Shown here: positions 8,702 through 17,637 of the stretch, piece after piece
How the letters are laid out: the number at the start of each line of letters is the position of its first letter
Numbering within the stretch: position 1 is the first letter of the stretch
NCBI GenBank assembly: GCA_905480605.1
Contig: CAJQRD010000090.1
Coordinates: 1 to 32,828, forward strand
DNA length: 32,828 bases
Reading direction: 5' to 3'
Source: an uncultured Saprospiraceae bacterium
GTDB taxonomy: Bacteria > Bacteroidota > Bacteroidia > Chitinophagales > Saprospiraceae
Position numbers and translations under genes: made by a program
The notes under the pieces: generated by a model
Told to the model about the DNA's origin: nothing
Databases searched by the model: none
Seen by the model: only the letters and a program-made list of their open reading frames with translations

Positions 8702-9804
8702 TGTAATCTGATATTGAATTTTCTAAAACTTATAAACAGTAAGCCTATAGTCATAAAAGTCAAAATGAGCGTTTCTTTCCAAATGCTCATAAGACCTAAA
8801 CCTTTTATCATTATGGATTTTACAATAATATAGTACCATTTAGACGGAAGTATATTAGACACAACTTGTAAAGGCAATGGCATATTCTCTAAGGGAAACA
8901 TAAAGCCAGATAGCATTACTGTTGGCAATAGCATAGCCATTAGGGATATGAGCATAGCCGCTTGTTGAGTTTCAGTTACATTAGAGATTAGCAGCCCTAG
9001 GGACAAAGCACAAAGTATTAATATGCTACTCACAAAATATAATAAAATGAGACTTCCGTTCATTGGCATATCTAATAGGTAAATGCTCATCAATAAAATG
9101 ACAGTTAGGTTAATAAGTGAAAGGAAAAAATATGGAATAGCTTTGGCAATTATTACAGTAAATGGATTCATGGGAGAAACCAATAGTACTTCCATTGTGC
9201 CTTTTTCCTTTTCTTTCACTATAGAAACTGAAGTCATCAAAACACAAACCAATAGTAAAACCAATGCCATTACGCCAGGTACGAAGTTGGTAGCTCCTTT
9301 TAGCTCTGGATTGTAAAGCATTCTAATTTCTGGAATAATTTTTATCGCGCCATCTGTTCCATTGTTTATTTCCTGCTGGTAGGATCCAACTATGAAGTTT
9401 ATATAGGCGGTAAGCGTGGAAGCGGTATTGGGATCTGAAGCATCTGCGATAACTTGCACTTGTGCTTTGTTTTTATGATATAGGTCGTTATGAAAATTTA
9501 CTGGAAATACCACGACCAATTTTACATCTCCTTCTTTAAATGATTCTTCAATCTGCCCTTTATCGATAATCGTTTTCTTGATTTCAAAATTTTTAGATTT
9601 GGAAATTCTTTCTGTGATTTGCAAGGAGGAAACATCTTGGGCATAATCACATATAATAATTTTTGAATTTTTTATTTCATTGGTCAAAGCAAAACCAAAT
9701 AGTACAATTTGTGCTATTGGTAAGCCAAAGAGCATGAGCAATGTCTTATTGTCACGGAATACATGTTTAAATTCTTTTTTTATAAAAACTATTAATTGCT
9801 TCAT
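8698..9804 (-). CDS. ABC-2 type permease (YbhS/YbhR-like)
   Basis: Second inner-membrane permease, 368 residues, with the same architecture: one N-terminal helix, a large extracytoplasmic domain to about 170, then five helices. The coupling stretch is EKEKGTMEVLLVSPM. It starts with ATG one base after the TAA of the downstream-acting ATPase (TAACATG) and ends overlapping the next permease by 4 bp. The two permeases are clearly paralogous but different, as expected for a heterodimer matched to the two distinct ATPases of this operon. Confidence 0.93.
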   Translation of the reverse strand: MKQLIVFIKKEFKHVFRDNKTLLMLFGLPIAQIVLFGFALTNEIKNSKIIICDYAQDVSSLQITERISKSKNFEIKKTIIDKGQIEESFKEGDVKLVVVFPVNFHNDLYHKNKAQVQVIADASDPNTASTLTAYINFIVGSYQQEINNGTDGAIKIIPEIRMLYNPELKGATNFVPGVMALVLLLVCVLMTSVSIVKEKEKGTMEVLLVSPMNPFTVIIAKAIPYFFLSLINLTVILLMSIYLLDMPMNGSLILLYFVSSILILCALSLGLLISNVTETQQAAMLISLMAMLLPTVMLSGFMFPLENMPLPLQVVSNILPSKWYYIIVKSIMIKGLGLMSIWKETLILTFMTIGLLFISFRKFNIRLQ

Positions 9805-9805
9805 G

Positions 9806-10552
9806 TTAATCCGATTGTCTTTTCGCTTGTCTTGCTAATATGTAAAACACTTCGTCCATTGTCTCTGCATTATATTCTCTCTTCAAATTTGATGGTGAAT
9901 CTAATGCCGCTATCTTACCATCTACCATCATGGAAACGCGATTACAATACTCAGCCTCATCCATATAGTGTGTAGTAACAAATACAGTAATTCCATTTTC
10001 TGCCGCCTCGTAAATCAAATCCCAGAATTGTCGTCTTGTAATAGGGTCGACACCACCTGTGGGCTCATCTAAAAATACAATTGAAGGTTTATGGATTATG
10101 GCCACAGAAAATGCCAGCTTCTGTTTCCAGCCCAATGGCAATTCACCAACCAATTTATTTGCATTTATTTTAAGTCCTAACCGTTCTATTAATATGTTGG
10201 ATTGTTCTTTAAGTTCGGCGTCAGATAAGCCATAGATGCCACCAAAAAAATTTATGTTTTCTACTATTGTCAAATCTTCATACAATGAGAATTTTTGACT
10301 CATATATCCGATACTGGATTTTATCTTTTCAGTTTCCTTATACACATCAAATCTTGCAATGTTGGCTTCTCCGGAACTAGGGATTGATAGTCCACAGAGC
10401 ATGCGCATAGCTGTAGTTTTACCTGCACCATTTGCTCCTAAAAATCCAAATATTTCACCTTTGTATACTTCAAACGAGATATTATCTACCGCAGTGAAAG
10501 CACCAAATTTTTTGGTGAGGCTCTCTGCCTTAATTACGATATCAGTTCTCAT
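9806..10552 (-). CDS. ABC exporter ATPase, YbhF C-terminal-half type, with LPLG signature
   Basis: Cytoplasmic nucleotide-binding subunit of 248 residues. Walker A is GANGAGKTT (39-47), Walker B VFLDEPTGGVD, and the switch histidine is present (TTHYMDEAE). The ABC signature is not LSGGQ but LPLGWKQ, which I recall from the C-terminal half of the fused E. coli YbhF. It overlaps the previous ATPase gene by 11 bp. Together the two genes correspond to a split YbhF. Because the signature works in trans on the partner's nucleotide site, this change matters for the asymmetry described in the findings. Confidence 0.93.
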   Translation of the reverse strand: MRTDIVIKAESLTKKFGAFTAVDNISFEVYKGEIFGFLGANGAGKTTAMRMLCGLSIPSSGEANIARFDVYKETEKIKSSIGYMSQKFSLYEDLTIVENINFFGGIYGLSDAELKEQSNILIERLGLKINANKLVGELPLGWKQKLAFSVAIIHKPSIVFLDEPTGGVDPITRRQFWDLIYEAAENGITVFVTTHYMDEAEYCNRVSMMVDGKIAALDSPSNLKREYNAETMDEVFYILARQAKRQSD

Positions 10553-11474
10553 AATTCTCTTCTATTGACATTAAGTGAATGAAACAATCTTCTACCGTTG
10601 GCATAATGCTTTTAATCTCAATTTTTTTAAAATCATCACTGTTGAGAAAACCCGAATCTAAATGATCAGCCTTATATTCTTCATTGAATGAAATGTGGTG
10701 ATATTCTCCAAATGAGAAAGCCGATTTTATTTTATCATTCTTTTTCAATTCTTTGAGAAGACCACTCATATTATCTGATTTTATAGCAAATAATTTATCA
10801 GGATACTTTTCAGTTATTTTTTGTGGAGTGTCGATTGAGAGTATTTTTCCTTTCTGGATAAGGGCAATTCTTTCACACAAATTGGCTTCATCCATATAAG
10901 GAGTCGAAACCAAAATAGTTATTCCTTCCTTCTTTAATCGTTTTAGCATTTCCCAAAATTCTTTACGGGATACTGTATCAACTCCTGTGGTAGGCTCATC
11001 TAAAAAAAGCACCTTGGGTCTGTGAATCAATGCACAGCATAAAGCCAGTTTTTGTTTCATGCCACCAGAAAGTTTTCCCGCTCTACGGTTTTTAAAAGGC
11101 TCTAATTGTACATAGATATCTTCAATAAGACTGTAGTTTTCTTTTATTGAGGTTTTGAAAATAGAGGCAAAAAAGTTTAGGTTTTCTTCTACAGTAAGAT
11201 CTTGATATAGTGAAAACTTTCCTGGCATATAACCGACTTTACTTCTTATCTCTTTATAATCATTTATTACTTTAGAATCGTTAACAGAGGCTGTACCACA
11301 ATCTGCCAATAATAGGGTAGTGAGTATTCTAAACAATGTGGTTTTACCAGCACCATCCGGGCCGATTAAACCAAACAGTTCTCCTTTTTCTACAGAAAAA
11401 GAAATATCATCTAGAGCCTGGACCTTTCCATCGTCAAATGATTTTGAGATATTTTGTACAATTACATCTTGCAT
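10542..11474 (-). CDS. ABC exporter ATPase, YbhF N-terminal-half type, H-loop His replaced
   Basis: Nucleotide-binding subunit of 310 residues, longer than its partner by a C-terminal extension of about 80. Walker A is GPDGAGKTT (38-46), the signature is canonical (LSGGMKQ), and Walker B is VLFLDEPTTGVD. The H-loop reads STPYMDEA, with Pro in place of the switch His; this is also my recollection of YbhF-like N-terminal halves. The gene starts 4 bp after the adaptor gene and overlaps the next ATPase gene by 11 bp. It should form a heterodimer with the LPLG ATPase. Confidence 0.92.
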   Translation of the reverse strand: MQDVIVQNISKSFDDGKVQALDDISFSVEKGELFGLIGPDGAGKTTLFRILTTLLLADCGTASVNDSKVINDYKEIRSKVGYMPGKFSLYQDLTVEENLNFFASIFKTSIKENYSLIEDIYVQLEPFKNRRAGKLSGGMKQKLALCCALIHRPKVLFLDEPTTGVDTVSRKEFWEMLKRLKKEGITILVSTPYMDEANLCERIALIQKGKILSIDTPQKITEKYPDKLFAIKSDNMSGLLKELKKNDKIKSAFSFGEYHHISFNEEYKADHLDSGFLNSDDFKKIEIKSIMPTVEDCFIHLMSIEENYEN

Positions 11475-11478
11475 TGTT

Positions 11479-12468
11479 TTAGAATTTTAGTTCACCATAC
11501 ATACCAATTTTATAAGTGCCATCATTTTGAACTTTTACTTTGATTGCATATACAAGGTTTGCTCTTTCATCTTTAGTTTGAATTGTTTTAGGTGTGAATT
11601 CCGCTTTGCTGCTAATCCAAGTAAGAATGCCTTTTTTTTCTTCGAATCCTCCATTTCCATCATCAGTACGCACAGTTACTTCCTGATTGAGTTTAATTTG
11701 TGGCAATTGATTGCCAGATACATAAGCACGTAAGGTAATGTTGGACAAGTCTGCAATTCTATACAAGGGACGCCCTACGGATGTAAATTCACCATCATAT
11801 GCGATCTGAGTGGTTACAGTGCCGTTATATTCATTAACAATAATTCCATCTTGCATTTGTTTTTGAATAAGTTCTAGTCTTTTCTTATTGGGTTCTACTT
11901 CACTGAGGATCGCTCTGTTTTGAATGTTGACATTTGTTTTTGCAGCATCTATTTGTGCGTTAATAACACCCGCTTGAGTTTGAGTTGCTTGCAATTGTTT
12001 TTGCAGTACTAGCTTCTGACCAACAAGGTCATCAAGTTGCTTTTGCGGAACGGCATTGGCATTCACAAGATTTTGAAATCGATTGACTTCCTTTTCTAAA
12101 TTAGTAAGTTGTTGGCGAAAAGTAGCAGATTGACTTTCTTGTGTTTTTAATTGAGATTGCAAAACAATTATTTGTGAAGTGGCACTGTTTGTCTTTTCGT
12201 TTATGGCCTTAATAGAAGATTGTACTTGCTCACTTTGAATAGATAGCTTGCTCACATCAATACTTCCAATTACTTCTCCAGCTTTGAGTAATTGCCCCTC
12301 TTCGATATTCAATGATTTTATTTTTCCAGTAGCTTCTGCACTTATAGTTCTTTCGATAGCTTCAAAACTACCTGAAGCATCATAAGTTTTTTCTGTATTG
12401 CCACAAGCGCTTATAAGAAATATTGCTGCGGTTAATTGAATTATATATTTTATTTTATTCATTTTCAT
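11479..12468 (-). CDS. HlyD/YbhG-type periplasmic adaptor, predicted lipoprotein
   Basis: Membrane-fusion protein of 329 residues linking the ABC-2 permeases to the TolC-type duct. The signal peptide ends in the lipobox LISAC (Cys22), so it is probably lipid-anchored. A first half of a biotinyl-lipoyl-like hairpin (about 40-70, ATGKIKSLNIEEGQ) is followed by a coiled-coil hairpin rich in Gln, Leu and Lys (about 75-200), then the second half (VNEYNGTVT) and a beta-barrel segment. It lies 27 bp after the TolC-family gene and 4 bp before the first ATPase gene. The substrate of the exporter cannot be told from it. Confidence 0.92.
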   Translation of the reverse strand: MKMNKIKYIIQLTAAIFLISACGNTEKTYDASGSFEAIERTISAEATGKIKSLNIEEGQLLKAGEVIGSIDVSKLSIQSEQVQSSIKAINEKTNSATSQIIVLQSQLKTQESQSATFRQQLTNLEKEVNRFQNLVNANAVPQKQLDDLVGQKLVLQKQLQATQTQAGVINAQIDAAKTNVNIQNRAILSEVEPNKKRLELIQKQMQDGIIVNEYNGTVTTQIAYDGEFTSVGRPLYRIADLSNITLRAYVSGNQLPQIKLNQEVTVRTDDGNGGFEEKKGILTWISSKAEFTPKTIQTKDERANLVYAIKVKVQNDGTYKIGMYGELKF

Positions 12469-12495
12469 GATATTCTAGATTGCTATTATCAGTGA

Positions 12496-13803
12496 TTAAT
12501 TTCCAGTGGTGGTTTTTAGATTGTATTGAGAAAGTAGAAGTTGCGTTTCATGTAATAATTGTTTTTGTTTGGCTTTATTTACATCATTCAAAAACTTGAC
12601 ATAATCGATTGTTGTTATTAAACCATTGTTTAATTGCACTTTGGCTGTATTAAGAACTTTTTCGCGCAGCTCAATGATATCCTTGTCCGTTTTAATTAGA
12701 TTTTGATATTTTGAAATCTCTGCTGATTGTTGTGATTCTGTAAGGCTAATATTAAGCAAGAATGTTTCTTTTTGAACTGATATTTTCTCAGTCATCAGGT
12801 TCAATGATTTTCTAGTGCTTTTATGATTATAAAGACTAGAAATGTTCCAATTAAATTTAATGCCCCCTATGTAGTAAAAGTCAAATTCATTACTCAAAAA
12901 ATTCAATGCTGGTCTTCCATATCCTCCTTGTGCGAACAAACCAATATTGGGTATCAATGTTTTGTTTAATTGCGTTTGCAGTAAATTAACCGATTGACTT
13001 TGTAAGTTGAATAGTTGAAGTTCAGATCTATTGTTGGTTGTAGAAATTACACTTGAAGTGGGTTCAAGAATAATAGATTCTTCACTGATATTTTTTCCAG
13101 TAAGACTTGAAAGCATTTCTAAAAATGCTGACTTATTCGCTCTATTTTCATCGATTTGTTGGTCAATTGAGATGCGCTCTACATTTAGTAGTTGTCTATC
13201 AGTAATGGTTGCTGTTCCATTTTCAATGGCAGCCTTCACTTTTACCAATGCACTATCTATATCTGATTGAATTATCTTATACTGCTGTATTTTTTCAGTG
13301 ATTAAGAGCACACCAAAATACAATTGATTGATTCTGTCTTTTAGTTTATACAAATCAATTTCTACTTTCTGTTTTTCAATTTCACTTTCGTGAGCTATCA
13401 AGTTTTTAAGTATTTTTACTTTTGTGAATCCAGTCAGCGGCTGATAGATTTCTCCATATATTTTGTATTGATCTTTATCTATAGAAGGTATTTCCATATT
13501 TGGAATATTTATAGGAAGTTCTGTTACTGCTGACTGGTAAGTTGCTTGACCGTTTAAATTAATTTGTGGCAAGTTGCCATTAGAGGCATTGGATAAACTG
13601 TATTGACTAGATTTATCTATGATGTCTAGTTGCTTGAGCAGTGGGTAGTTAGCTCTAGACCATTGATAGCATTCTTCAATGCTTACAGACTCAATGCTTG
13701 TTTTGTCCTCGCTACTTTGTGCTATTACAGAACTATTGAAAGCGAAGACTAGTAGGCATAGAATTAAAGCAGGTATTTTAATTTTCTTTTTCAAAGGTTT
13801 CAT
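12496..13803 (-). CDS. TolC-family outer membrane efflux protein
   Basis: Outer membrane duct protein of 435 residues with a signal peptide ending near SSVIAQ (residue 29), then long heptad-like alpha-helical stretches in two repeats, as in the TolC/OEP family (OEP motif region SIEECYQWSRANYPLLKQ at the mature N-terminus; second repeat from about 240). It follows tetR by 40 bp and precedes the adaptor by 27 bp, so it is second in the operon. It is complete and near the usual length. Confidence 0.92.
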   Translation of the reverse strand: MKPLKKKIKIPALILCLLVFAFNSSVIAQSSEDKTSIESVSIEECYQWSRANYPLLKQLDIIDKSSQYSLSNASNGNLPQINLNGQATYQSAVTELPINIPNMEIPSIDKDQYKIYGEIYQPLTGFTKVKILKNLIAHESEIEKQKVEIDLYKLKDRINQLYFGVLLITEKIQQYKIIQSDIDSALVKVKAAIENGTATITDRQLLNVERISIDQQIDENRANKSAFLEMLSSLTGKNISEESIILEPTSSVISTTNNRSELQLFNLQSQSVNLLQTQLNKTLIPNIGLFAQGGYGRPALNFLSNEFDFYYIGGIKFNWNISSLYNHKSTRKSLNLMTEKISVQKETFLLNISLTESQQSAEISKYQNLIKTDKDIIELREKVLNTAKVQLNNGLITTIDYVKFLNDVNKAKQKQLLHETQLLLSQYNLKTTTGN

Positions 13804-13843
13804 TCTATTGATTTAATCATTTGTTTAGTTATGGGGCATTTTT

Positions 13844-14458
13844 TTATTTAACACTTAACATTGACTCCATCCACAACGGAATAAGCCTCTTTCTTTCTTG
13901 TAATGTATTTAAGAATTGATCTTCAGGAATACTCGAAATAGCAGAAATCATGGGTTGAGCAATGAATGGAAATACGACCAGACCTATAAGGTTTACCATA
14001 AAATGTAAGGGATTAATTGGAGGGATATCGCCCTTGGTTATTCCTTCCATAAACTGTTTCACAAAGAATGATTCTTTGGCTTTATCTAATATCCCAATTT
14101 TGGCAATATATTCATCGGGGTTTTCTCGAACCGTATTTATAAGAAAAGGTGCAATGTTTTGGTTTTCGGAAAGCAGGTCAATGTAGTGGTTAGCAAATAG
14201 CGATACCTTTTCTTTCAGTGTTGTCCTTTCATCATTGAACATTGATATAACGCCTGAGAAAAAGGATTGAAGTGTTTCTGTCATTATGATATCAAATAGC
14301 TTCTTTTTGCTGCGGAAATAATAATTTAATAAGGCTAAGTTGATATCGGCTTCCTCTGCAATATCTCTGGTTTTGGTTGCTGTAAAACCTTTTTCTAAGA
14401 ATACCTTTCTAGCTGCTTCCTTTATTTTATACTCAGTACCCTTCTCCTTTTTTGACAT
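13844..14458 (-). CDS. TetR-family transcriptional regulator, first gene of export operon
   Basis: DNA-binding regulator of 204 residues. The N-terminal helix-turn-helix domain (about 8-57) contains ARKVFLEKGF, the TKTRDIAEEADINLALLNYYF recognition unit split over two helices, and the SKKKLFDII tail typical of TetR proteins. The remaining helices form a ligand-binding and dimer domain with no recognisable ligand signature. It is the first gene of the seven-gene run. The 38-bp palindrome upstream overlaps the likely promoter, which fits autorepression of the whole operon. The inducer is unknown; related exporters move drugs or other hydrophobic compounds. Confidence 0.93.
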   Translation of the reverse strand: MSKKEKGTEYKIKEAARKVFLEKGFTATKTRDIAEEADINLALLNYYFRSKKKLFDIIMTETLQSFFSGVISMFNDERTTLKEKVSLFANHYIDLLSENQNIAPFLINTVRENPDEYIAKIGILDKAKESFFVKQFMEGITKGDIPPINPLHFMVNLIGLVVFPFIAQPMISAISSIPEDQFLNTLQERKRLIPLWMESMLSVK

Positions 14459-14489
14459 TAAAGATGCTTTTGGTTAATACTAATAAGTA

Positions 14490-14521
14490 CAAATGTAAGG
14501 TTATTATCTTGATTTAATCAA
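14490..14521 (-). promoter_or_regulatory. Predicted Bacteroidota promoter of the tetR-exporter operon
   Basis: On the minus strand TACATTTG (14497 down to 14490) fits the -7 consensus TAnnTTTG. A TTG at 14521-14519 lies 21 bp upstream, within the usual range for the -33 element. The -33 sits inside the 38-bp palindrome. The distance to the tetR ATG (14458) is about 30 bp. Confidence 0.55.
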
Positions 14522-14553
14522 TTTATTTAATCATATGATTAAATAAATTGATT
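14516..14553. promoter_or_regulatory. 38-bp perfect palindrome, candidate TetR operator
   Basis: Centred on CATATG (14532-14537) with 16-bp arms that match perfectly (left arm AATCAATTTATTTAAT). It begins 58 bp upstream of tetR and covers the predicted -33 element. It contains only four G/C pairs, so it is a poor terminator, and symmetrical binding by a TetR dimer (or dimers) is the simplest reading. Confidence 0.65.
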
Positions 14554-14761
14554 GAGCTTTCAAATTCGAGATTTTAAGAACATATTCATAAGCAATTTTA
14601 TTTCAATCTAAATTCAGGGCATTTGGTTTTCATTAGTTTAAAGACTCCAAATGGTATGTCTAAATTTTTAATAGTTGGAAAGATGAAGCTGGAAGAGTAA
14701 TTAATATTTTCAGTTTTATTCTAAGATTGTTTTTATTTGCACTTTTGGTTAATATTTAATA

Positions 14762-15937
14762 TTGGGGAAATTGGAATCACTAAAACTTATATTATCAAAC
14801 AGAACCTACTTTTCTTCGGCATGGGTATTTGCGTCAATAAATATTATGACTGGAACGTGGGTACTTTATCTTCCTCTAATAAAATCAAAGTTTGCACTCA
14901 ACGATGGACAAATAGGGATGGCTTTATTTTGCCTAGCTTTAGGCTTACTAATTTCGATTCCTTTTATTCCTATTATTAATAAAAAAATTGGTGTTGGTAA
15001 TTCAACTAAGTGGGGCGTTTTACTTTTTGCTTTGTCATTCAATTTGCCTTTGGTTGTTTCCAGTTATTTAACGCTTTGCTTGAGTCTTCTTTTAATTGGT
15101 TTGCTTTCAGGTTTTACCGATGTTTCTATGAATGCCTTAGTTTCCGCAATTGAAAAAAGAGATGCAAAATACTTTATGTCATCGGCCCATGGTTTTTTCA
15201 GTTTGGGCGGATTTATAGGCGCTGGTGTGGGAAGTATATTTATAGGTAGAATTTCAGATCCTGCATTGCACATTTTGATTGTTTCCTCTTTTATCGTGAT
15301 TTCGAATTTGTACCTATCGACATTTTATAAAGTAATAAAGGAGGTGGCAACTCCGAAAATGGAAAAAGAAAATAGGCTTAAAAACATTCAACCTCTTTTG
15401 GGATTAGCCATTGTCGCTTTTATTATAATGTTAAATGAAGGAGCTGTTGAACATTGGAGTAATTTATTTCTGTTTGATGTTATTCAAGTTCAAGCGAATC
15501 AAGCTGGATTTGGATTTATTGCTTTTTCTTTATGTATGACCTTGGGTAGGTTTTTAGGAGACGGAATCAGTAAGAAAATAGGTTCTTATAATATTATAAA
15601 TAGTGGTACTGTGATTGCGCTTGTCGGTTACGTTTGTATAATAAGTGCTAGCTTTTATATTACTGTTTTAGGTTTTGGAATATTGGGGCTAGGACTTTCA
15701 GTAATTATTCCTGAATTATTTAGACTGGCTGGTAACACAAAAGGCGTTTCAGCCTCAGTAGGAATTTCGATAGTATCCGGAATTGGATTTGCTGGTTTTC
15801 TGATTGGCCCTGTATTGCTAGGATTTATTTCTAATTGGTCGAACTTGACTTGGAGTTTTACTTTTTTATTATTTTCAATTCTCCTGGTATTGGCCTTGGT
15901 GTTTTTTAGGTTTAAAAGGAACTGGAATGTAACCTGA
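14762..15937 (+). CDS. MFS transporter, YbjJ-like
   Basis: Inner-membrane major facilitator of 391 residues with about 12 transmembrane helices. The stretches GFTDVSMNA and SAHGFFSLGG (about 118-148) are typical of the YbjJ-like MFS group, whose substrates are poorly known (sugars or small metabolites suggested for relatives). The start is a TTG at 14762; an in-frame TAA lies 12 bp upstream and the next ATG falls inside helix 1, so a TTG start (14762 or 14771) is forced. It is transcribed away from the exporter operon and is not part of it. It ends convergently with the S41 peptidase. Confidence 0.85.
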   Translation: MGKLESLKLILSNRTYFSSAWVFASINIMTGTWVLYLPLIKSKFALNDGQIGMALFCLALGLLISIPFIPIINKKIGVGNSTKWGVLLFALSFNLPLVVSSYLTLCLSLLLIGLLSGFTDVSMNALVSAIEKRDAKYFMSSAHGFFSLGGFIGAGVGSIFIGRISDPALHILIVSSFIVISNLYLSTFYKVIKEVATPKMEKENRLKNIQPLLGLAIVAFIIMLNEGAVEHWSNLFLFDVIQVQANQAGFGFIAFSLCMTLGRFLGDGISKKIGSYNIINSGTVIALVGYVCIISASFYITVLGFGILGLGLSVIIPELFRLAGNTKGVSASVGISIVSGIGFAGFLIGPVLLGFISNWSNLTWSFTFLLFSILLVLALVFFRFKRNWNVT

Positions 15938-16072
15938 ATTGAAGTTGCCATCCTTTTCTTTATACATATCATATTAATCTATCCCTAAAATTGGAAAGAT
16001 ATAGGGTCCTAGAAGAATTGAAATTTTATTTAATCAGGTTAATTTATTTACTTGAAATAAAACTCCTTAATT

Positions 16073-17473
16073 TTATTTTTTATTTTCCAATTTACTCTTA
16101 ATACTTTCTAAATTCTTTTTAAATAAGTTGAGATCTCTATCCTCATTTTCAGTAGCAAGATCAACTGCTTTTTGATAGTTCTTAAGTGAAGATTCTAAAT
16201 CTCCATTCATCATTAATGATTCGGCATAGCTGTCATGAGCGTTGGCAGAGTTTGGAAAGAGAATAGTATTTGATCTAAATATTGATTCTGCAATTTTTGG
16301 TTTTTTATGCTGCATTAAATATTCATATCCAAGCATGTTAATATCTCCTTCACCGAATAATTTTACGTCTCGACATTCAGTTAATGCTTTGAGAATTTCC
16401 TCTTCTGATTTTCCTGCTGTGTATTGATCAAATTTGCTATTCAAATCCAAAAACAACTTGCTGTATTTTTCTTTTGTTTTGTCTCGATAAGCTACAGCAG
16501 CTTCCTTTGCCAATTCGTGTGCTTTGTTTAATGTTTCGTCAACAGCTGTTTCCACTTCCGGGATTACACCAACACCTTCCCAGTTTGTTTTTGTAATTGG
16601 ATTGATTGCTTTTCCTGTTGGAATAAAGACACTCAAGTTATCATTAATACTCCTCTTGCCACCTGGGTTCGCACCACCTCCAGAAGTTTGTCCAACTAAA
16701 GTTGCTCTTTTTTGGGTTTGCATATTGTATGAGAATTCCTCTGCTGCAGAAAAAGTTCTGCCACTTGTTATTACAAATAAAGGCACATCTGGCATTTTAT
16801 TTCCTTCGACTTCATCAATTGTCCAATATTCTTGAGTTTCATTTCCTTCTCTCCAATAGAGACTATTCAAGTGCAATTTTTGATCAAAGAAATAACTGCA
16901 TAAATACTGAACCATGTTAGGGCTTCCTCCACCATTTTTACTTAAATCTATAATGACAGCATCTGTTCTAGAAATTAATTTCATGTAAGCATCTGCAACT
17001 GCTTTTCCATTTTCCAATCCTGCAAAACCTCTTAAGTCGACATAACCAACATTACCTTCCATAATTTTAACTGTCTCAAGACCATAATTTCCTTTTCTGG
17101 ATCTATTGATTTGAACTAGACGTTCTTCAATCATTCTTTCTGGTGAATATTCAGGAGCCACAAAAGGTCTGTTGGCCCTTATGCGCATATGTTTATCTTT
17201 ATTGATTGTTTGTACAGATTCTGTTAAAGCTGCAGCAAAAGTTTCATCATTTTCGAACTGATCGAAGTGACCTTTTTTCAATTGAGTCATTAAGTGTTCT
17301 TCAGTTAATTTAGCAACTTCAGGAAACACATAAAAATCATTCATCAATTGTGAGAGTCTGTGTATCGCTTGTTCCTTATATTTTTCAGTAAATGAATTAT
17401 CCTGAGCATTGGTAACATTGAAATAGAAGAATAACACTGCAATTAACAAAGACATTCGAGAAGTAAAATTCAT
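16073..17473 (-). CDS. Secreted S41-family peptidase (IRBP/TSPc type) with C-terminal TPR-like tail
   Basis: Exported serine peptidase of 466 residues. The signal peptide ends NVTNAQ (about 23). A helical N-terminal domain precedes the TSPc core (about 140-320): VGYVDLRGF, DLSKNGGGSP, the nucleophile motif SGRTFSAAEEF with Ser242, and GQTSGGGANPGG. There is no PDZ domain between, as in IRBP-like S41 enzymes rather than CtpA. The last 100 residues look like a TPR-type helical repeat (SANAHDSYAESLMMNGDLE). It is monocistronic by spacing. The substrate is unknown; periplasmic or surface peptide breakdown is the likely role. Confidence 0.9.
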   Translation of the reverse strand: MNFTSRMSLLIAVLFFYFNVTNAQDNSFTEKYKEQAIHRLSQLMNDFYVFPEVAKLTEEHLMTQLKKGHFDQFENDETFAAALTESVQTINKDKHMRIRANRPFVAPEYSPERMIEERLVQINRSRKGNYGLETVKIMEGNVGYVDLRGFAGLENGKAVADAYMKLISRTDAVIIDLSKNGGGSPNMVQYLCSYFFDQKLHLNSLYWREGNETQEYWTIDEVEGNKMPDVPLFVITSGRTFSAAEEFSYNMQTQKRATLVGQTSGGGANPGGKRSINDNLSVFIPTGKAINPITKTNWEGVGVIPEVETAVDETLNKAHELAKEAAVAYRDKTKEKYSKLFLDLNSKFDQYTAGKSEEEILKALTECRDVKLFGEGDINMLGYEYLMQHKKPKIAESIFRSNTILFPNSANAHDSYAESLMMNGDLESSLKNYQKAVDLATENEDRDLNLFKKNLESIKSKLENKK

Positions 17474-17535
17474 ATTTTTTTGTTGTATTTCTAAAGTAAA
17501 TGCAATTCATATTTTTTTATAAAAAGCTAATCTTA

Positions 17536-17551
17536 TTAATCAATGGATTAA
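17536..17551. promoter_or_regulatory. 16-bp inverted repeat upstream of S41 gene, similar to the tetR palindrome core
   Basis: TTAATCAATGGATTAA has 6-bp arms identical to those of the core of the 38-bp palindrome (TTAATCATATGATTAA, 14527-14542) with the same 4-bp spacing. It lies about 63 bp upstream of the S41 start. It may be a second binding site of the same TetR protein; this is inference only. Confidence 0.3.
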
Positions 17552-17637
17552 TTGTTTGGCAAACTTTCTTGAAATATTCTGTTGGATACTTTAAAGTGAA
17601 AGATTATTTAACAATGAGGTTTATGTGTTATTGAATG

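Noticed and set aside
14516-14553. Intrinsic terminator between tetR and the MFS gene
   Set aside because: The stem is nearly all A/T with no GC-rich base, and it lies upstream of both divergent genes, where a terminator makes no sense; an operator fits better.
14737-14979. 80-codon plus-strand frame overlapping the MFS start
   Set aside because: Out of frame with the clear MFS helices; it looks like an alternative reading of the same DNA.
15655-15972. 105-codon minus-strand frame
   Set aside because: Shadow of the MFS gene; low-complexity translation without domain or start signal.
16524-16835. 103-codon plus-strand frame
   Set aside because: It lies wholly opposite the S41 peptidase catalytic core, has no recognisable protein features, and the minus-strand gene is unambiguous.
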